64,000 nucleotides of DNA from NCBI RefSeq assembly GCF_028583425.1, contig NC_072796.1, positions 143,973,464 through 144,037,463 on the forward strand, given 5' to 3'. The notes beneath the pieces are model-generated. The model did not search any database and was not told the DNA's origin. It saw only the letters and a list, made by a program, of their open reading frames with translations. A program made the translations under genes and the position numbers. The first letter of the stretch is position 1. The number at the start of each line of letters is the position of its first letter. This stretch comes from Eublepharis macularius (Eukaryota; Chordata; Lepidosauria; Squamata; Eublepharidae). Of this stretch, positions 54,725 to 64,000 are shown one piece after another.

Positions 54725-56795
54725 TCAGGTTCGACGGCGGGGGCGAGAAAGGGCTGGGGGGGGGCGAATGCGCGTCCCTCGCAGCGGCTGGGCTGAGGAC
54801 CGGGGCTGTGCACGAGGCTTGGTGGGAAAGCGGGCTCTGGAGGCGGCTGGAAAGGCGGTCGTCTCGTAGGGGTCGGGAAGCAACGAGGGGGAGGGCGGAG
54901 GCCCCGATTCCCTCCTTGCTGGCTGTCGGGAGAGCAGTAGGTGTGGAGTTGGGATGAAACGTCCGGGCGTGTGGAGTAGCTCTGCCAAAACCTGGCCAGG
55001 ATAGCTTTGTAGAGCCTCCATGTCCACAGGCAGTCTATCCATATGCCAGAGGGAAGGGATCTGCAGGAGGGGCCAGCGATTTCTACCGCATCCTGCTTGT
55101 GGCCCCCCCCCCCCGAGGCCCCTTGCTGGGCTCTTTTGGAGCCAGGACAAGCCGCAGTCCCTGGGCCGGTCCGTTGGGGGGGGGGCGCTTCCTGCCCAGT
55201 GTGCTGTTGTGAAGAGGGGGGGGGGGCTGCAGCTTGTTAATCTGGACTGGCTAGCCAGGAAGCTGGGCATGGGCCGTTTTCTGTCCGGATGGGCATTTTA
55301 GGGGTCTGGTGTAGGTTGGCACCTGGTGAAAGATATGGAGAGCTTTCTGGTTGCTGGTGGGTTGCTACCCTTTGAGGCCCTGGGCCAGGGGCCGCGTTCC
55401 TCTGAGGAGAGCTGACTGGAGTGGGGAGAGAGCGATCCCCCCCCCCCGCACCGTGTGCTGGGGCTCCTGCCAGCCTAGGGCAGGGATGAATGGGCTGGGC
55501 TTGGTGCAGGGCCCCCTCCCCGGATGCTCTGCTGCACTGCCTGTCTCATCCAGAGGGTCTGCATTCCCTGGAGCCAGCCGGCGGTGTCTTTCGGCATTCC
55601 AGGCCCTGCTTGGGGGGGGGGGGGGAGCCTCTCCTGGGAGAATCCAGTGAGGACTCTCCAGTGCTGGGCAAACTGGCACCCGGACTCTGGGGGTCCTGCT
55701 TCTCCACTGCAATGCTAAGAGGAACCCACCCACCCCCGCCCTCATTCACGGCCAGGAGAAAGTTTCATCTTTGGACTGGAAAAGATGCGCATCCTGGCAG
55801 GTTGTGATGGAGGCTGCCCGGGCTTCGCTGAGCACTCTTCCAGATATGGGGGCAGCAGGCAGCCCTGTGAGGACTCTGTGGGGCGGCCTGGGGTCAGGGT
55901 CCAGCCCCCCTCTCTCGGGGCAAGTGGGAAGCACTGCAGGGGCATTGCCTGCCTGCTAGCCTGCCTGGGGGGCTGGCTGGAGGCCACGGTGGGTGGGCAT
56001 GAGGCCTTCTGCTGGGGAAGGGGCTGTGCAGGTTCCGTGCTGCCTGGGAGGGGCTGGCTGTGCGTGGCTGTGGGGCATGCAGGAGCTTGTTCCCTGGAGC
56101 CGGGGGGGGGTGGGGTGGGGTGGGGGGGCCCGGGTTGGCAGGACCCAGTGTGCTTTCCTGCCTGCCAGAGTGGGCAAGGCTGCCCAGGCCAGTGGGGGGG
56201 GGCTCTTGGTCTGCCAGGCTTTGTCAAGCTGCTTTTGTGGCCTCCTGGCTGATTTACTGTGAGAACCAGTTCGGTCCTGCCTGGCAAATAATCCGGCCTC
56301 TGCCACCTCCAGGCCCTCCCGCTTGGCGCTGACCGCCTCCCCTTGCAAACAGCCTCCCTTTGTTCTTGGCTCAGCTTGGAAATCCCTGGGCAGCCCCTCC
56401 CTCCCTCCCCCCCCCCATAGCTTTGGGGAGGTGATGGGGGAAGAGGAGGTCCTTGCGTGTCTGCCCACTGCATCTGCTTGCGATCAATACTTGTCAGCTG
56501 GTGGGGATTGGGCCTCCCGCTACATGCCCAGGCATACAGCTGGGAGGCCAAAGCCCTGGGCCGAGGGGGCAGCTAGCAAGTGGTCCCTCACTGGCCCGCC
56601 TCGCTCAGGCCCGAGGTGCCTCTCCTTTGCAGGTGAGGACCTCTGGGAGAGGAAGGGCCCCTAACCCTTTTTTGCCCATGGCAATGTTATCCTTCCCCCA
56701 GTGTTCTTCCAGTTATTTGTAGGGAGGGAGGCAAGGAATGTATGAGTGGAGGCCAAAGCCCCCAGGTCGAAACCCCTTGGTTGCCTCGGTTCCAG
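54725..56795. other. PLEC intron after exon 1e
   Basis: GC-rich with strong G4-prone runs at 56103-56127. Searched by eye for plectin exons 1, 1a, 1b and 1d; none seen. Confidence 0.5.
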
Positions 56796-56799
56796 AGCT

Positions 56800-57860
56800 G
56801 TTTTTCTGTTGCATTTCTTTGAAATGTTTCTCTCCTGCTCTTCCCGCAAAGCTCTGGGCAGCTAACAATGGGAATGAAAAGCCCAAAAGGAAAAAAAAAA
56901 CCCTAATAAAAACTACCGTACAAACATTAATATTGAACCAAGTCCAAAACCTGTTCTGTGCTTTTGCCAAACTGACAACTGAAATTCCTGCTCCAGCAAA
57001 CAGGCTGCCGTGTTTCAGCTCCGATCTCAGCCACGCCGCACCAACGGGAGGCTTTGAAATCTGGGAGGCTCCTGAAATATGCGGCTCCTGCAGGCTTTCC
57101 AAAGAGCAAAGGAACCTGCTGGACCGATTCTAGGCTGCCGCTCCCTATTAAGGGGGCAGGAACTGGGAGAGTCCAGTTTGGGGGGTCAAGGCCTTTTGGG
57201 CAGTGGGAAGAAAACCGGTGTGTGGCTGCAAGGAAACAGAGCCGGGCAGAAACGTTTAAATTAAATGAAGTGCCTCAGAAGGAGCTCCACCTGTGTCCTG
57301 AAGGGCCTTCAAGATAAGAACCAGGCCCTTGACGCGAACCCAGAAGAGGTTGCTTTAGCTGGGGGGGGGCATGTTATTCTGCAGTAGAACAGCAGGATCG
57401 GAGTCCCGGCGGCACCTCAGACTCCGAAGATCTGGCTAGTCGTCTCTCAGGCAACCCACCTAAAGCATCCTTCTGGAAGGCCCCACGCTCAGCTGCGTGG
57501 AGCGGGAACCTATCGGCCTCGCGAAGAACGCTGGTCCGAAGAAGGGAGCTCCGGCTCTCGAAAGCTTAGTCTCTGAATATCTGGTGGGTCTCTCCGTTGC
57601 CACGGGCCTCAAAGCCAGAAGAGGTTGGCAGCCAGGGCAGCTTCCTGGGCATCCTGTGATATGGCCGTGTTGTGCCAAGCCAGCAAGCAGCTGCGTCTTG
57701 TGGGAGGTGGACCTTCCATGTCGGTTTCAAGGGCCGCCCCAAGTCGAGTGCATTGCAGTAGTCCTGATGGAGGTTATGGGAGCAGCACCCAATAAATGTT
57801 GGGCTGTTATCTGGGACGGGGACCTCAGCCCTATTGATCCCTGGGGGCACTTTTAGAAAT
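56800..57860 (-). mobile_element. LINE remnant, antisense
   Basis: An A-rich LINE 3' region near 56880-56960 and an ORF2 piece at 57790-57600 (DYCNALDLGRPL, ending near LPWLPTSS) match the DYCN(A/S)LYAG block of other copies. Interrupted by a Penelope-type repeat at 57375-57580. Confidence 0.6.
57375..57580. repeat. Penelope-like terminal repeat, second subtype
   Basis: 'agtcccggcggcacctcaga' and 'ctctcgaaagcttagtc' with a hammerhead-like core at 57535-57568: CCGAAGA, then stem GGGAGC/GCTCTC closed by TCCG, then GAAA. The first strand has C in place of the usual U4. Confidence 0.65.
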
Positions 57861-57864
57861 GTTG

Positions 57865-59365
57865 GGAGAGGTACTGGGCATCACCACAGAGTGACTGGGA
57901 TGCGTGTCCTGGCCAGCTCCTTTATTGCTGCCATGGGGGTCTGGGGCCATCACGGAAGTGTTGGGAGGCTCCACACCAGGCATCCCCCGAAAAGGCGAGG
58001 CAGGGGGTTCCTCCCTGGGTGCTCCCAGCAGCCTCAGTGGGATTGTTCCTGGCTTGTCTGAAGTACATCTTGGCCCAGTGTGCTGGAGGAGAGGCAGTGC
58101 TTGGGTCCCTGGTGCCCCTGGGCCCACCACGCTGGGGAACGTTGATCTGGGAGCTTAACCCCTCGCCAAGTGAACGTGGACTGGCTGTTGTGGGAATGTG
58201 CTGGGGAAGGAAGAACCAGGTATGGCCCCTTTTGCTCCTTGGAAGAGAGTTTGGGAAGTGGGCCTTTTGCCTTGCGCGGCCTGTTTCCCCCAAGGACGAG
58301 GGAGGGCGCAGCAGCCTGTCAAGGCTTCGGCCCCGTGCCCCCTGGAGCCAGTGCTGGGCGTCCCCACCACCTGTGGGTGCGGCTGGCTCCCTCCTCCCTT
58401 GCCCGCGTGCGAAGGAGGCTCAGGGCTGGCATCTGCTTCTGGCTCCCTGGGGCGAGGGGGGCAGGGGGCCTCAACGGGGCTGTGGGGCTGGTGGGCCAGG
58501 GCAAGTGTCTTGCTGGAGAGGGTCTTCTGGGCAGCGGGCAGCCAAGCAGAGCCCGGGGCTTCTGGGCCCAGGAGAGGGTGCCTTCTGCTTCGGCTTGCTG
58601 GTTCGGCGTGACGCTGCCTCTGCCCCTCTTTCCGTGGGCTCCTAAGCCACCTTGGAGTGCCCCTTTCCTGGCACTGCAGCTGCCGGCTCCCTGGCAGGCA
58701 GGGCTGGTGCAGGCGGAGGCAGCGGTCTGGGCGCCTGTCTGTCACTGCCTCTCTCTCAGCCATGCTGACTCTGCGCTTTGCGGTGGCTGCTGCAGTCCTG
58801 GGGATGAGAAAACGGGAAATGTGTGTGTGTGGGGGGGGGATAAGGAGAGGGGGAAGTCTCTGCCTCCCCCCTTGCTGCTGCTCAGGGGAGCGTTCTGTCT
58901 CCGCGTGCAACTGGCTGGGTGCTGAGGCGTCTGCTCCGGGTTGCTGGGGCTGAGGGGTGTGTGTGTGTGTGTGTGTGCGTGCGCGTGTGTGGAAATGATC
59001 CAGGAACTATCTCGGTCCCCTCCCAGTCTGCAACATGGGTGGGAGCGGAAGATCAGGCCTGTTGGAGCTGGGCCAGGTGAGAAGCCGGAGCGGAAGCCTG
59101 CAGGGAGCCCCTGCTTGTACCTGGGGAGGGGAGGGGAAGCGCCAGCAGAACAGAAGGCGAGGGGCTTGCGGGCGGGGTGGGGAGGGGTCTTGCTTCAGGG
59201 CCATACGAGCCCTGAGACTAGACTGCCTCTGCAGCACTGCTTCCTCCAAGAGAAGGCAGGACCACTCCGGTGACCCCTCGGAGCTCCCCCCCCCCACACA
59301 CACACACTCCATGGGCCCTGCCACAGCACCCTCCCCCCCTCCGTGACAGAGGCCAGAGCTTGACC
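57865..59365. other. PLEC intron, no gene found
   Basis: GC-rich DNA. A TG/CG microsatellite lies at 58958-58989. No exon supported. Confidence 0.45.
58958..58989. repeat. (TG)n microsatellite with GCGCG interruption
   Basis: About ten GT units followed by GCGTGCGCGTGTGTG, a Z-DNA-prone alternating purine-pyrimidine run. Confidence 0.9.
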
Positions 59366-59691
59366 TGTCATAGAATCATAGTGCTGAAAGGTACCCCAAG
59401 GGCCATCTAGTCCAACCACCTGCACAACGCAGGAAGTTCACGGGTGCCTCCCTCTCTCATCTCGCCCCCCCCCCCCCCGCGAATCCTGCTCTGTGCCCAG
59501 AGGAAGGCAGAACCCCTCCAGGATCCCTGGCCAACCTGGCCTGGAGGAAAATCCCTTCCTGGCCCCAAAGTGGCGATCGGCATTATCCTGGGCAGATAAG
59601 AAGGGGCCACGAGAGCCGAGCACCGGCTCACCCCTTCCTGCCCTCTCCTCATGATCTGCCTAAATTCAGCGTCGGGGCAGGTGTCCGTCAA

Positions 59692-60013
59692 GTGTCCGTC
59701 AGACACAATGTTAGCTGGGAAGTGTAGTTTTGAAAGACGGAGGCAGTGGAGATTGCTCCACAGAGAACAGATTCTCTCACAGCCCTCCACCGCCTTGGGC
59801 GTGCTGGACTGTCTCCCCTTCCGGAGCTTTTACCCTGCTGCCCTTACTTCTTAAAACTTTGAGTTAACCAAGCCTCGGCAGGGCAAAGGCTCCGGAAGGG
59901 GAGACGCCAGAGGGGGCAGAGGGCTGTGAGAGAATCTGTCCCCTCCAGAGTCATCTCTGCCGGCTTTGTCATTTAAAATTACAATTCCCAGCAAACATCG
60001 TGTCTCCTGACAC
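59692..60013. mobile_element. Foldback DNA element (MITE-like)
   Basis: Terminal inverted repeats: left AGACACAATGTTAGCTGGGA, right (reverse complement) AGACACGATGTTTGCTGGGA. An inner inverted pair ACAGATTCTCTCACAGCCCT (59768) pairs with its complement near 59918-59937. No coding frame. Confidence 0.75.
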
Positions 60014-60082
60014 ATGAAGAACACATGTCAAAAGCATTGCGCGGAGAGACTCTCCATCAGCCCTCTCCGTGCCACCCTCCTC

Positions 60083-60185
60083 ACAGGGTGATCGTGGTAA
60101 AGATAATAATAACACACTTTGTAAACTGCTCTGAGAGGGCGTTAAGTTGTCTTGAAGAATGGTATATAAATCAAAATGTTATTAC
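60083..60185 (+). repeat. 3' part of ACA/Squam-like SINE
   Basis: 'cactttgtaaactgctctga', 'gagggcgttaagttgtcttg' and 'atggtatataaatcaaaatg'. The head is missing. Confidence 0.8.
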
Positions 60186-60639
60186 TCAACTCATAGAGTC
60201 AGAGAATCATCCTAGCTGTCTGGCGACCATTTAGTGTTTTTGTAAATACCTCCAAGGGACGGAAGGAGGGCCCAGCACCTCCCGAGGAAGCCTCTTCCAC
60301 TGAGGGGCCGCTCGGACTGTCAGGAAGCTCTTCCTCACGCTTAGCCCAAAGCTCTTTTGCCTTAATTTTAACCCGCTGTCTCTGGCCCAGCCCTCAGGGG
60401 CAACAGAACACAACTCTGCTCCATCCTCTGTGTGACAGCCCTTCTGATACTTGAGGAGGGCCATCCCGTCGCCTCTCAGCCGCCGCCTCTCCAGGCGAAA
60501 CACATCTGGTGGCCTGAGGCCCCTGGCAGTTCCCGTCTTCCTGACCGTGGCCATATGCTGCCAGTCCCTTCCCCGGCACTCCAGCCGTGCTTTTGCAGCT
60601 TAACAGGCACCTCCTGGCCCACCACGTGAGATCCACTCC

Positions 60640-61230
60640 GTGAATCTGCCTAACCCACTTTTAAAGTCATCCCCACTTGTGGCTGTTGCTCTCTCTGCTG
60701 CCAGTAAATCCCAGAATTAAATTACTTGCTGAGTAAAGATCCAGAGGAGTTAGCCGTGTTAGTCTGTAGTAGCAAAATGGAAAAGAGTCCAGTAGCACCT
60801 TTAAAACTAACCAACTTTACTGTAGCATGAGCTTTCGAGAACCAGATGCATCTGACGAGGAGAGCTGTGGTTCTCGAAAGCTTATGCTACAGTAAAGTTG
60901 GTCAGTCTTAAAGGTGCTAGTGGACTCTTTTCGATTTTGCTGAGAAAAAAAATATTTTCTTGTGTCCATCTTGAATCTCCCGCACATCAACCATCGGATG
61001 CCTCCGAGTGCTGGTGGGAAAGCGAGAAAGAGCGCTCTCTGTCCGCTTTGTCTACCCCGTGCACGATGTTTACACTTCTATCCCGCCCCCCTCTGATTCG
61101 CCTCTTCTCTAAACAGACAAGTCCCAAATTCTCAGCCTTTCCTCCTAGGAAAGGGTGCCCCCCCGCCCGCCCGTGCGGGTTCTCTTCTCTACTTTTTCCA
61201 GCTCTGCAAAGTTTTCACCACCCTGCATAA
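60640..61230 (-). repeat. CR1-type LINE fragment, split by a Penelope-type repeat
   Basis: Antisense CR1 sequence 60640-60737 and 60946-61230, parallel to the copy at 38095-38450 ('gaattaaattacttgctgag', 'ctactttttccagctctgca'). Confidence 0.65.
60738..60945. mobile_element. Penelope-like terminal repeat dimer with well-preserved hammerhead-like core
   Basis: A long inverted repeat: 'gagtccagtagcacctttaa' at 60786 and its complement near 60905-60925. On the + strand 60852-60879 reads CTGACGA, one extra G, a 6-bp stem GAGAGC/GTTCTC closed by TGTG, then GAAA. Flanks 'ctgagtaaa' and 'ctgagaaaa' look like an imperfect target duplication within CR1. Confidence 0.8.
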
Positions 61231-61384
61231 TTTTGGGTCGTCCACAGACTGGGCCCCTGCCCTGCTCACTCCCAATTCCGGATCATTTCTGAGCGGATCC
61301 GGTCGCACCAGTGGCAGGGGGCTCCCGTGAATCTGTCTCCTCGCGGGGCACATCCTGGGCCCTTCCGAGTCAGAGCTGGTAGCT

Positions 61385-61530
61385 TAGACGGGCAGCTGCT
61401 CTCCAGGATCGAAGGCAGAGGTCGTCCCAGTCGCCTGCTGCCCGGTCGGTCGTTGCAACTGGAGATGCTGCTGGGAATTGAACCGGGGCCTCCTGCTCTG
61501 CCACTGAGCCGGGCTCCCTCCTGGTTCCCA
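61385..61530 (-). repeat. Sauria-type SINE head
   Basis: 'ggagatgctgctgggaattg' and 'ctctgccactgagccgg' are the antisense of the tRNA-like head with B box. Confidence 0.65.
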
Positions 61531-61734
61531 TCACTAGTTGCCGTGGGGCTGAGCGCCAGAGCGGCCTGCTGCCGGATCAACGCACGGTTCCTCCTCTAGT
61601 CCTGCCTCATCTTCCTGCCCAGTTCCCTTTGGGAAGTCCATAGGCAGGGCAGAGAGTCACAGAGCGGAGGGCGCCCCGAGGCTCCGCCCCCTGCCCACGG
61701 AAGGGCATTCTCAGCTGCCCCCCCCCCGGCTCCC

Positions 61735-61832
61735 CCAGCACAGTGGCCCAGAAAACCTCCAGGGTCTCCAGCCAATTCCTTCCTGATCCCAAAGAGGCGA
61801 CCAGCATTACCCTGGGAATGTACGAAAGGGCA
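61735..61832 (-). repeat. CR1 fragment
   Basis: 'ccagccaattccttcctgat' and 'cagcattaccctgggaatgt' match the middle of the CR1 3' end. Confidence 0.55.
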
Positions 61833-62035
61833 GCAGGCCTTAACCCAGGGTTTGGGAGACCCAGGTTCGAATCCCCACGCCGCTTAGAAGCTCGCTGGGT
61901 GAGCTTGGGCCAGTCTCTCTCTGCCCGCCTCACCTGTCTGACAGGATCAAGTGGAGGAAAGGAGGGAGATGCAGGCTGCTTTGAGTCCCCCTGGGGAGGA
62001 GGGTGGGGAGTAAACGAAGGAAATAAAGAAATGGT
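61833..62035 (+). repeat. tRNA-derived SINE, full length
   Basis: B box 'cccaggttcgaatccccacg', then 'gctgggtgagcttgggccag', 'ggctgctttgagtccccctg' and tail 'aggaaataaagaaat'. Same family as 42598. Confidence 0.85.
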
Positions 62036-62439
62036 GCCTTGGTTCCCCCCCCCCCCCGACCTGTTTTTCCTAAGCTAAAAAGCCCCCAAAGCCTTCGACC
62101 CCTCAGAGGGAAGGGGATGCTCCCTGCTTTTAGATAGAGGCTGGCCACGGGGCAGGCCACGTTGCTGCCTAGAGGTTGCATGGCTGGCCAGTTGTGTCTG
62201 CTATCCCTCGTACGGATTTTGCCTTTTTCCTGCCCCTGCGGACTCGGACATGTCCAGAGAGCTGGCCTGCTTCTCGAGAGGGGGCTTCTCGGGCCGTCTG
62301 ATCTAGAGTTTGGCGGTGGTAAGAGACAATCCTAGAGGAGGAAAGCCGGAGCAAGAGAGGGTGTCCAGGCTCTAGTGAGGGGGAGCCCCCCTCCTCTCCC
62401 CCTGAGCAGGCGGCTCCACCGGCAAAGCAGATCAGCCAG

Positions 62440-62900
62440 TTGGCAGGTTCCTCCTAAGGTCTGGCCCACCTCTCCCCCGCCTGCACTCTGGCCTTGTCTT
62501 GCCCTCTGGAGCACGGAGGACAAGCTGTGGCCCTCTTCCGTGGACAGAGCTTGAAGAGGACCGTTGCGTCTCCCCTCTGCTTTCTCTTCTTCAGGATAAA
62601 TGTACCCAGGTCCTCCAGTCTTTCCTGGTAGGACTGTTTCCCCAGACCCCCCATTGCTCTTCCTGTCATTGCCCTCCTCTCCACTTGGTCACATCTTAAA
62701 GTGTGGCAAACAGAAGTGGATTCTGGTCTGACTAGCACGGAGCAGTGGGGAACAAAGACTGCTCCCCATTTGGCTGCTTTTCTTTATGCCACCTAAGATC
62801 ACATGTGCCTTTTTTGCAGCTGCATCACGCTGCTGGCTCACGTTCGCCAGTGACCAGTTGCAATCTGAGATCCTTTGCACATGCTCTACTGCCATGTCTG
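62440..62900 (-). repeat. CR1-type LINE fragment
   Basis: 'cccaggtcctccagtctttc', 'cttaaagtgtggcaaacaga' and 'cctaagatcacatgtgcctt', antisense CR1 as at 15619-16100. Confidence 0.7.
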
Positions 62901-62984
62901 TTAACCCTTACACCGTGCCTGTGCATCCGGGGTTTGTTCCTCCAAAATGCTGGACACACGGAAGTCCCTTCTACTGAACCAGTC

Positions 62985-63150
62985 TCTTGGTCCATTAAGG
63001 TCAGCATCGCCTGCTCGGACTGGCAGCAGGTCTCCAGGTCCTGGGCAGAGAAAGATCTTTTCCACCACTTCCTACCTGATCGTTTTACCTGGAGATGCTG
63101 GGCCTTGAACCTGGGACTTTCTGATGCTCTGCCCCTGAGCCATGGCTGCT
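62985..63150 (-). repeat. Sauria-type SINE, near full length
   Basis: 'cttggtccattaaggtcagc', 'cctggagatgctgggccttg' and 'gctctgcccctgagccatgg'. Reading the minus strand gives a tRNA-like head, B box and conserved body. Confidence 0.75.
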
Positions 63151-63534
63151 CCAAAGAGACAAAGACTTGGCATATTTCTCTATTGAATTTTGGTTTGCTA
63201 GCTTCAGCCCAACTTTCCAGCCTATTATTTTGTGGGAAAATAAACTGAAATATACTCCAGACAAGACAGAAAAGCTGGGGGGTTGGTAATAAGGCTGAGG
63301 CAGATGGAGGGCAGATGCAGCTTGAGAGGCTCGGGGCACCTCACCATTCTGGGAGAAGCAGGTGGCACCAGTTGGTGGAGGTGCCTTCCCCCCCCCCCCA
63401 CCTCCAGCTCTTTCGCCAGCTATGATGATTCTTGCAAAAAGCCCCCCTGGCCACAGTCATGGAAGCCAAAGCAACATCCGTGCCGGGCTATTGCAGCCTG
63501 CTCTGCTGGGGGCAGCTCAAGAAGACTTCAGAGT

Positions 63535-63815
63535 GCAGGACTGGCGTCCAGGGGCACCTCGGAGACCAAAAAGATCCCCCGGGGCTGAGCTTTTGAGAGC
63601 TGGCGCCCCCTTCTTTGGGTCTGCAGAGGGAAGCTCTTGACTCTCGAAAGCTGCGACCCTGAAGAGCTTCTTGTTGCTGTTAATTTTGTTTATAGTCCGC
63701 CTTTCTCACTGAGACTTAAGGCAGCTTAGCACCGTCAGTCTCAAGGGCATCTCCATAAACAATGCCGTAGGGTACATACATACAAATTTACAAAGACGTG
63801 GCATTAGCAAGGGGC
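63535..63815. repeat. Decayed Penelope-type repeat followed by shared 3' repeat
   Basis: 63560-63660 contains inverted arms around 'cttctttgggtctgcagagg' and a decayed hammerhead-like 'gactctcgaaagct'. 63690-63815 is the family of 25570 and 50583 ('gcctttctcactgagactta'). Confidence 0.6.
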
Positions 63816-64000
63816 CCCTGGACTCCAGGCCTGCTCTTCTGCCACAGGCCAACACGGCTGCCTGCCTGAAGCTGCCCAGAGGCATCCGCTGCAGCAAGAC
63901 TGGAATCCGTTGCGCCTGCCCAGCTGGTTGGCTTGCCACCGCCCTGGCCCCCAGTTTGCTTCTTGACCCAGACCTGGGTGCTGGTTTTGAAGCCGTTAAC

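Larger units (their letters stand above)
59368..60560 (-). mobile_element. CR1 LINE 3' end, split by nested elements
   Basis: Antisense CR1 runs 59368-59685 ('ggccatctagtccaaccacc', 'ggccaacctggcctggagga') and resumes at 60190-60560 ('gaagctcttcctcacgctta', 'tctgatacttgaggagggcc'). Between them lie a foldback element (59692-60013) and a SINE piece (60083-60185). Confidence 0.85.

Overview
The window is vertebrate nuclear DNA, most likely from a squamate reptile and probably from a gene-dense, GC-rich chromosome. Two multi-exon genes of the conserved vertebrate PARP10-PLEC block lie head to tail on the + strand. The interspersed repeats fit a lizard or snake: several families of tRNA-derived SINEs (ACA/Squam-like and Sauria-like), CR1 and L2/CR1-like LINEs, Penelope-like retroelement ends and hAT-type foldback elements. 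The species cannot be named from the sequence alone.

Layout. 1-225 is the end of an old SINE. 470-17,390 is PARP10: a CpG-island promoter with a kappa-B site and an interferon-response element, then ten coding exons (806-16735) that join in frame to a 1,120-residue mono-ADP-ribosyltransferase. Its last intron (7532-16433) has grown to 8.9 kb through nested LINE, SINE and DNA-transposon insertions. 17.8-19.7 kb is a large CpG island with no recognised coding exon. 20,478-22,470 holds strong splice signals and an open first exon with one hydrophobic segment; this is either an unrecognised small membrane-protein gene or an additional PLEC first exon. From about 27.8 kb to the right edge lies the 5' end of PLEC (plectin): a candidate leader exon (to 28081) and three alternative first coding exons, 1c (30334-30523), 1f (48380-48470) and 1e (54424-54469). 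All three end in phase 1 at a GT donor, as required to join plectin exon 2, which lies beyond the window. Exons 1f and 1e sit in their own CpG islands, so the right half is essentially a promoter array separated by repeat-filled introns.

How it works together. PARP10 and PLEC are independent genes that share orientation and synteny. PLEC promoter choice decides which short N-terminus is placed before the actin-binding domain and so where plectin is anchored.

Most notable observations: hammerhead-ribozyme-like cores in several Penelope-like terminal repeats; near-perfect palindromes, including one 212-bp insertion with a 12-bp target duplication; two hAT elements with recognisable 8-bp target duplications; a WWE-like domain and a third UIM-like motif in PARP10; and the unexplained hydrophobic exon at 20.5 kb.
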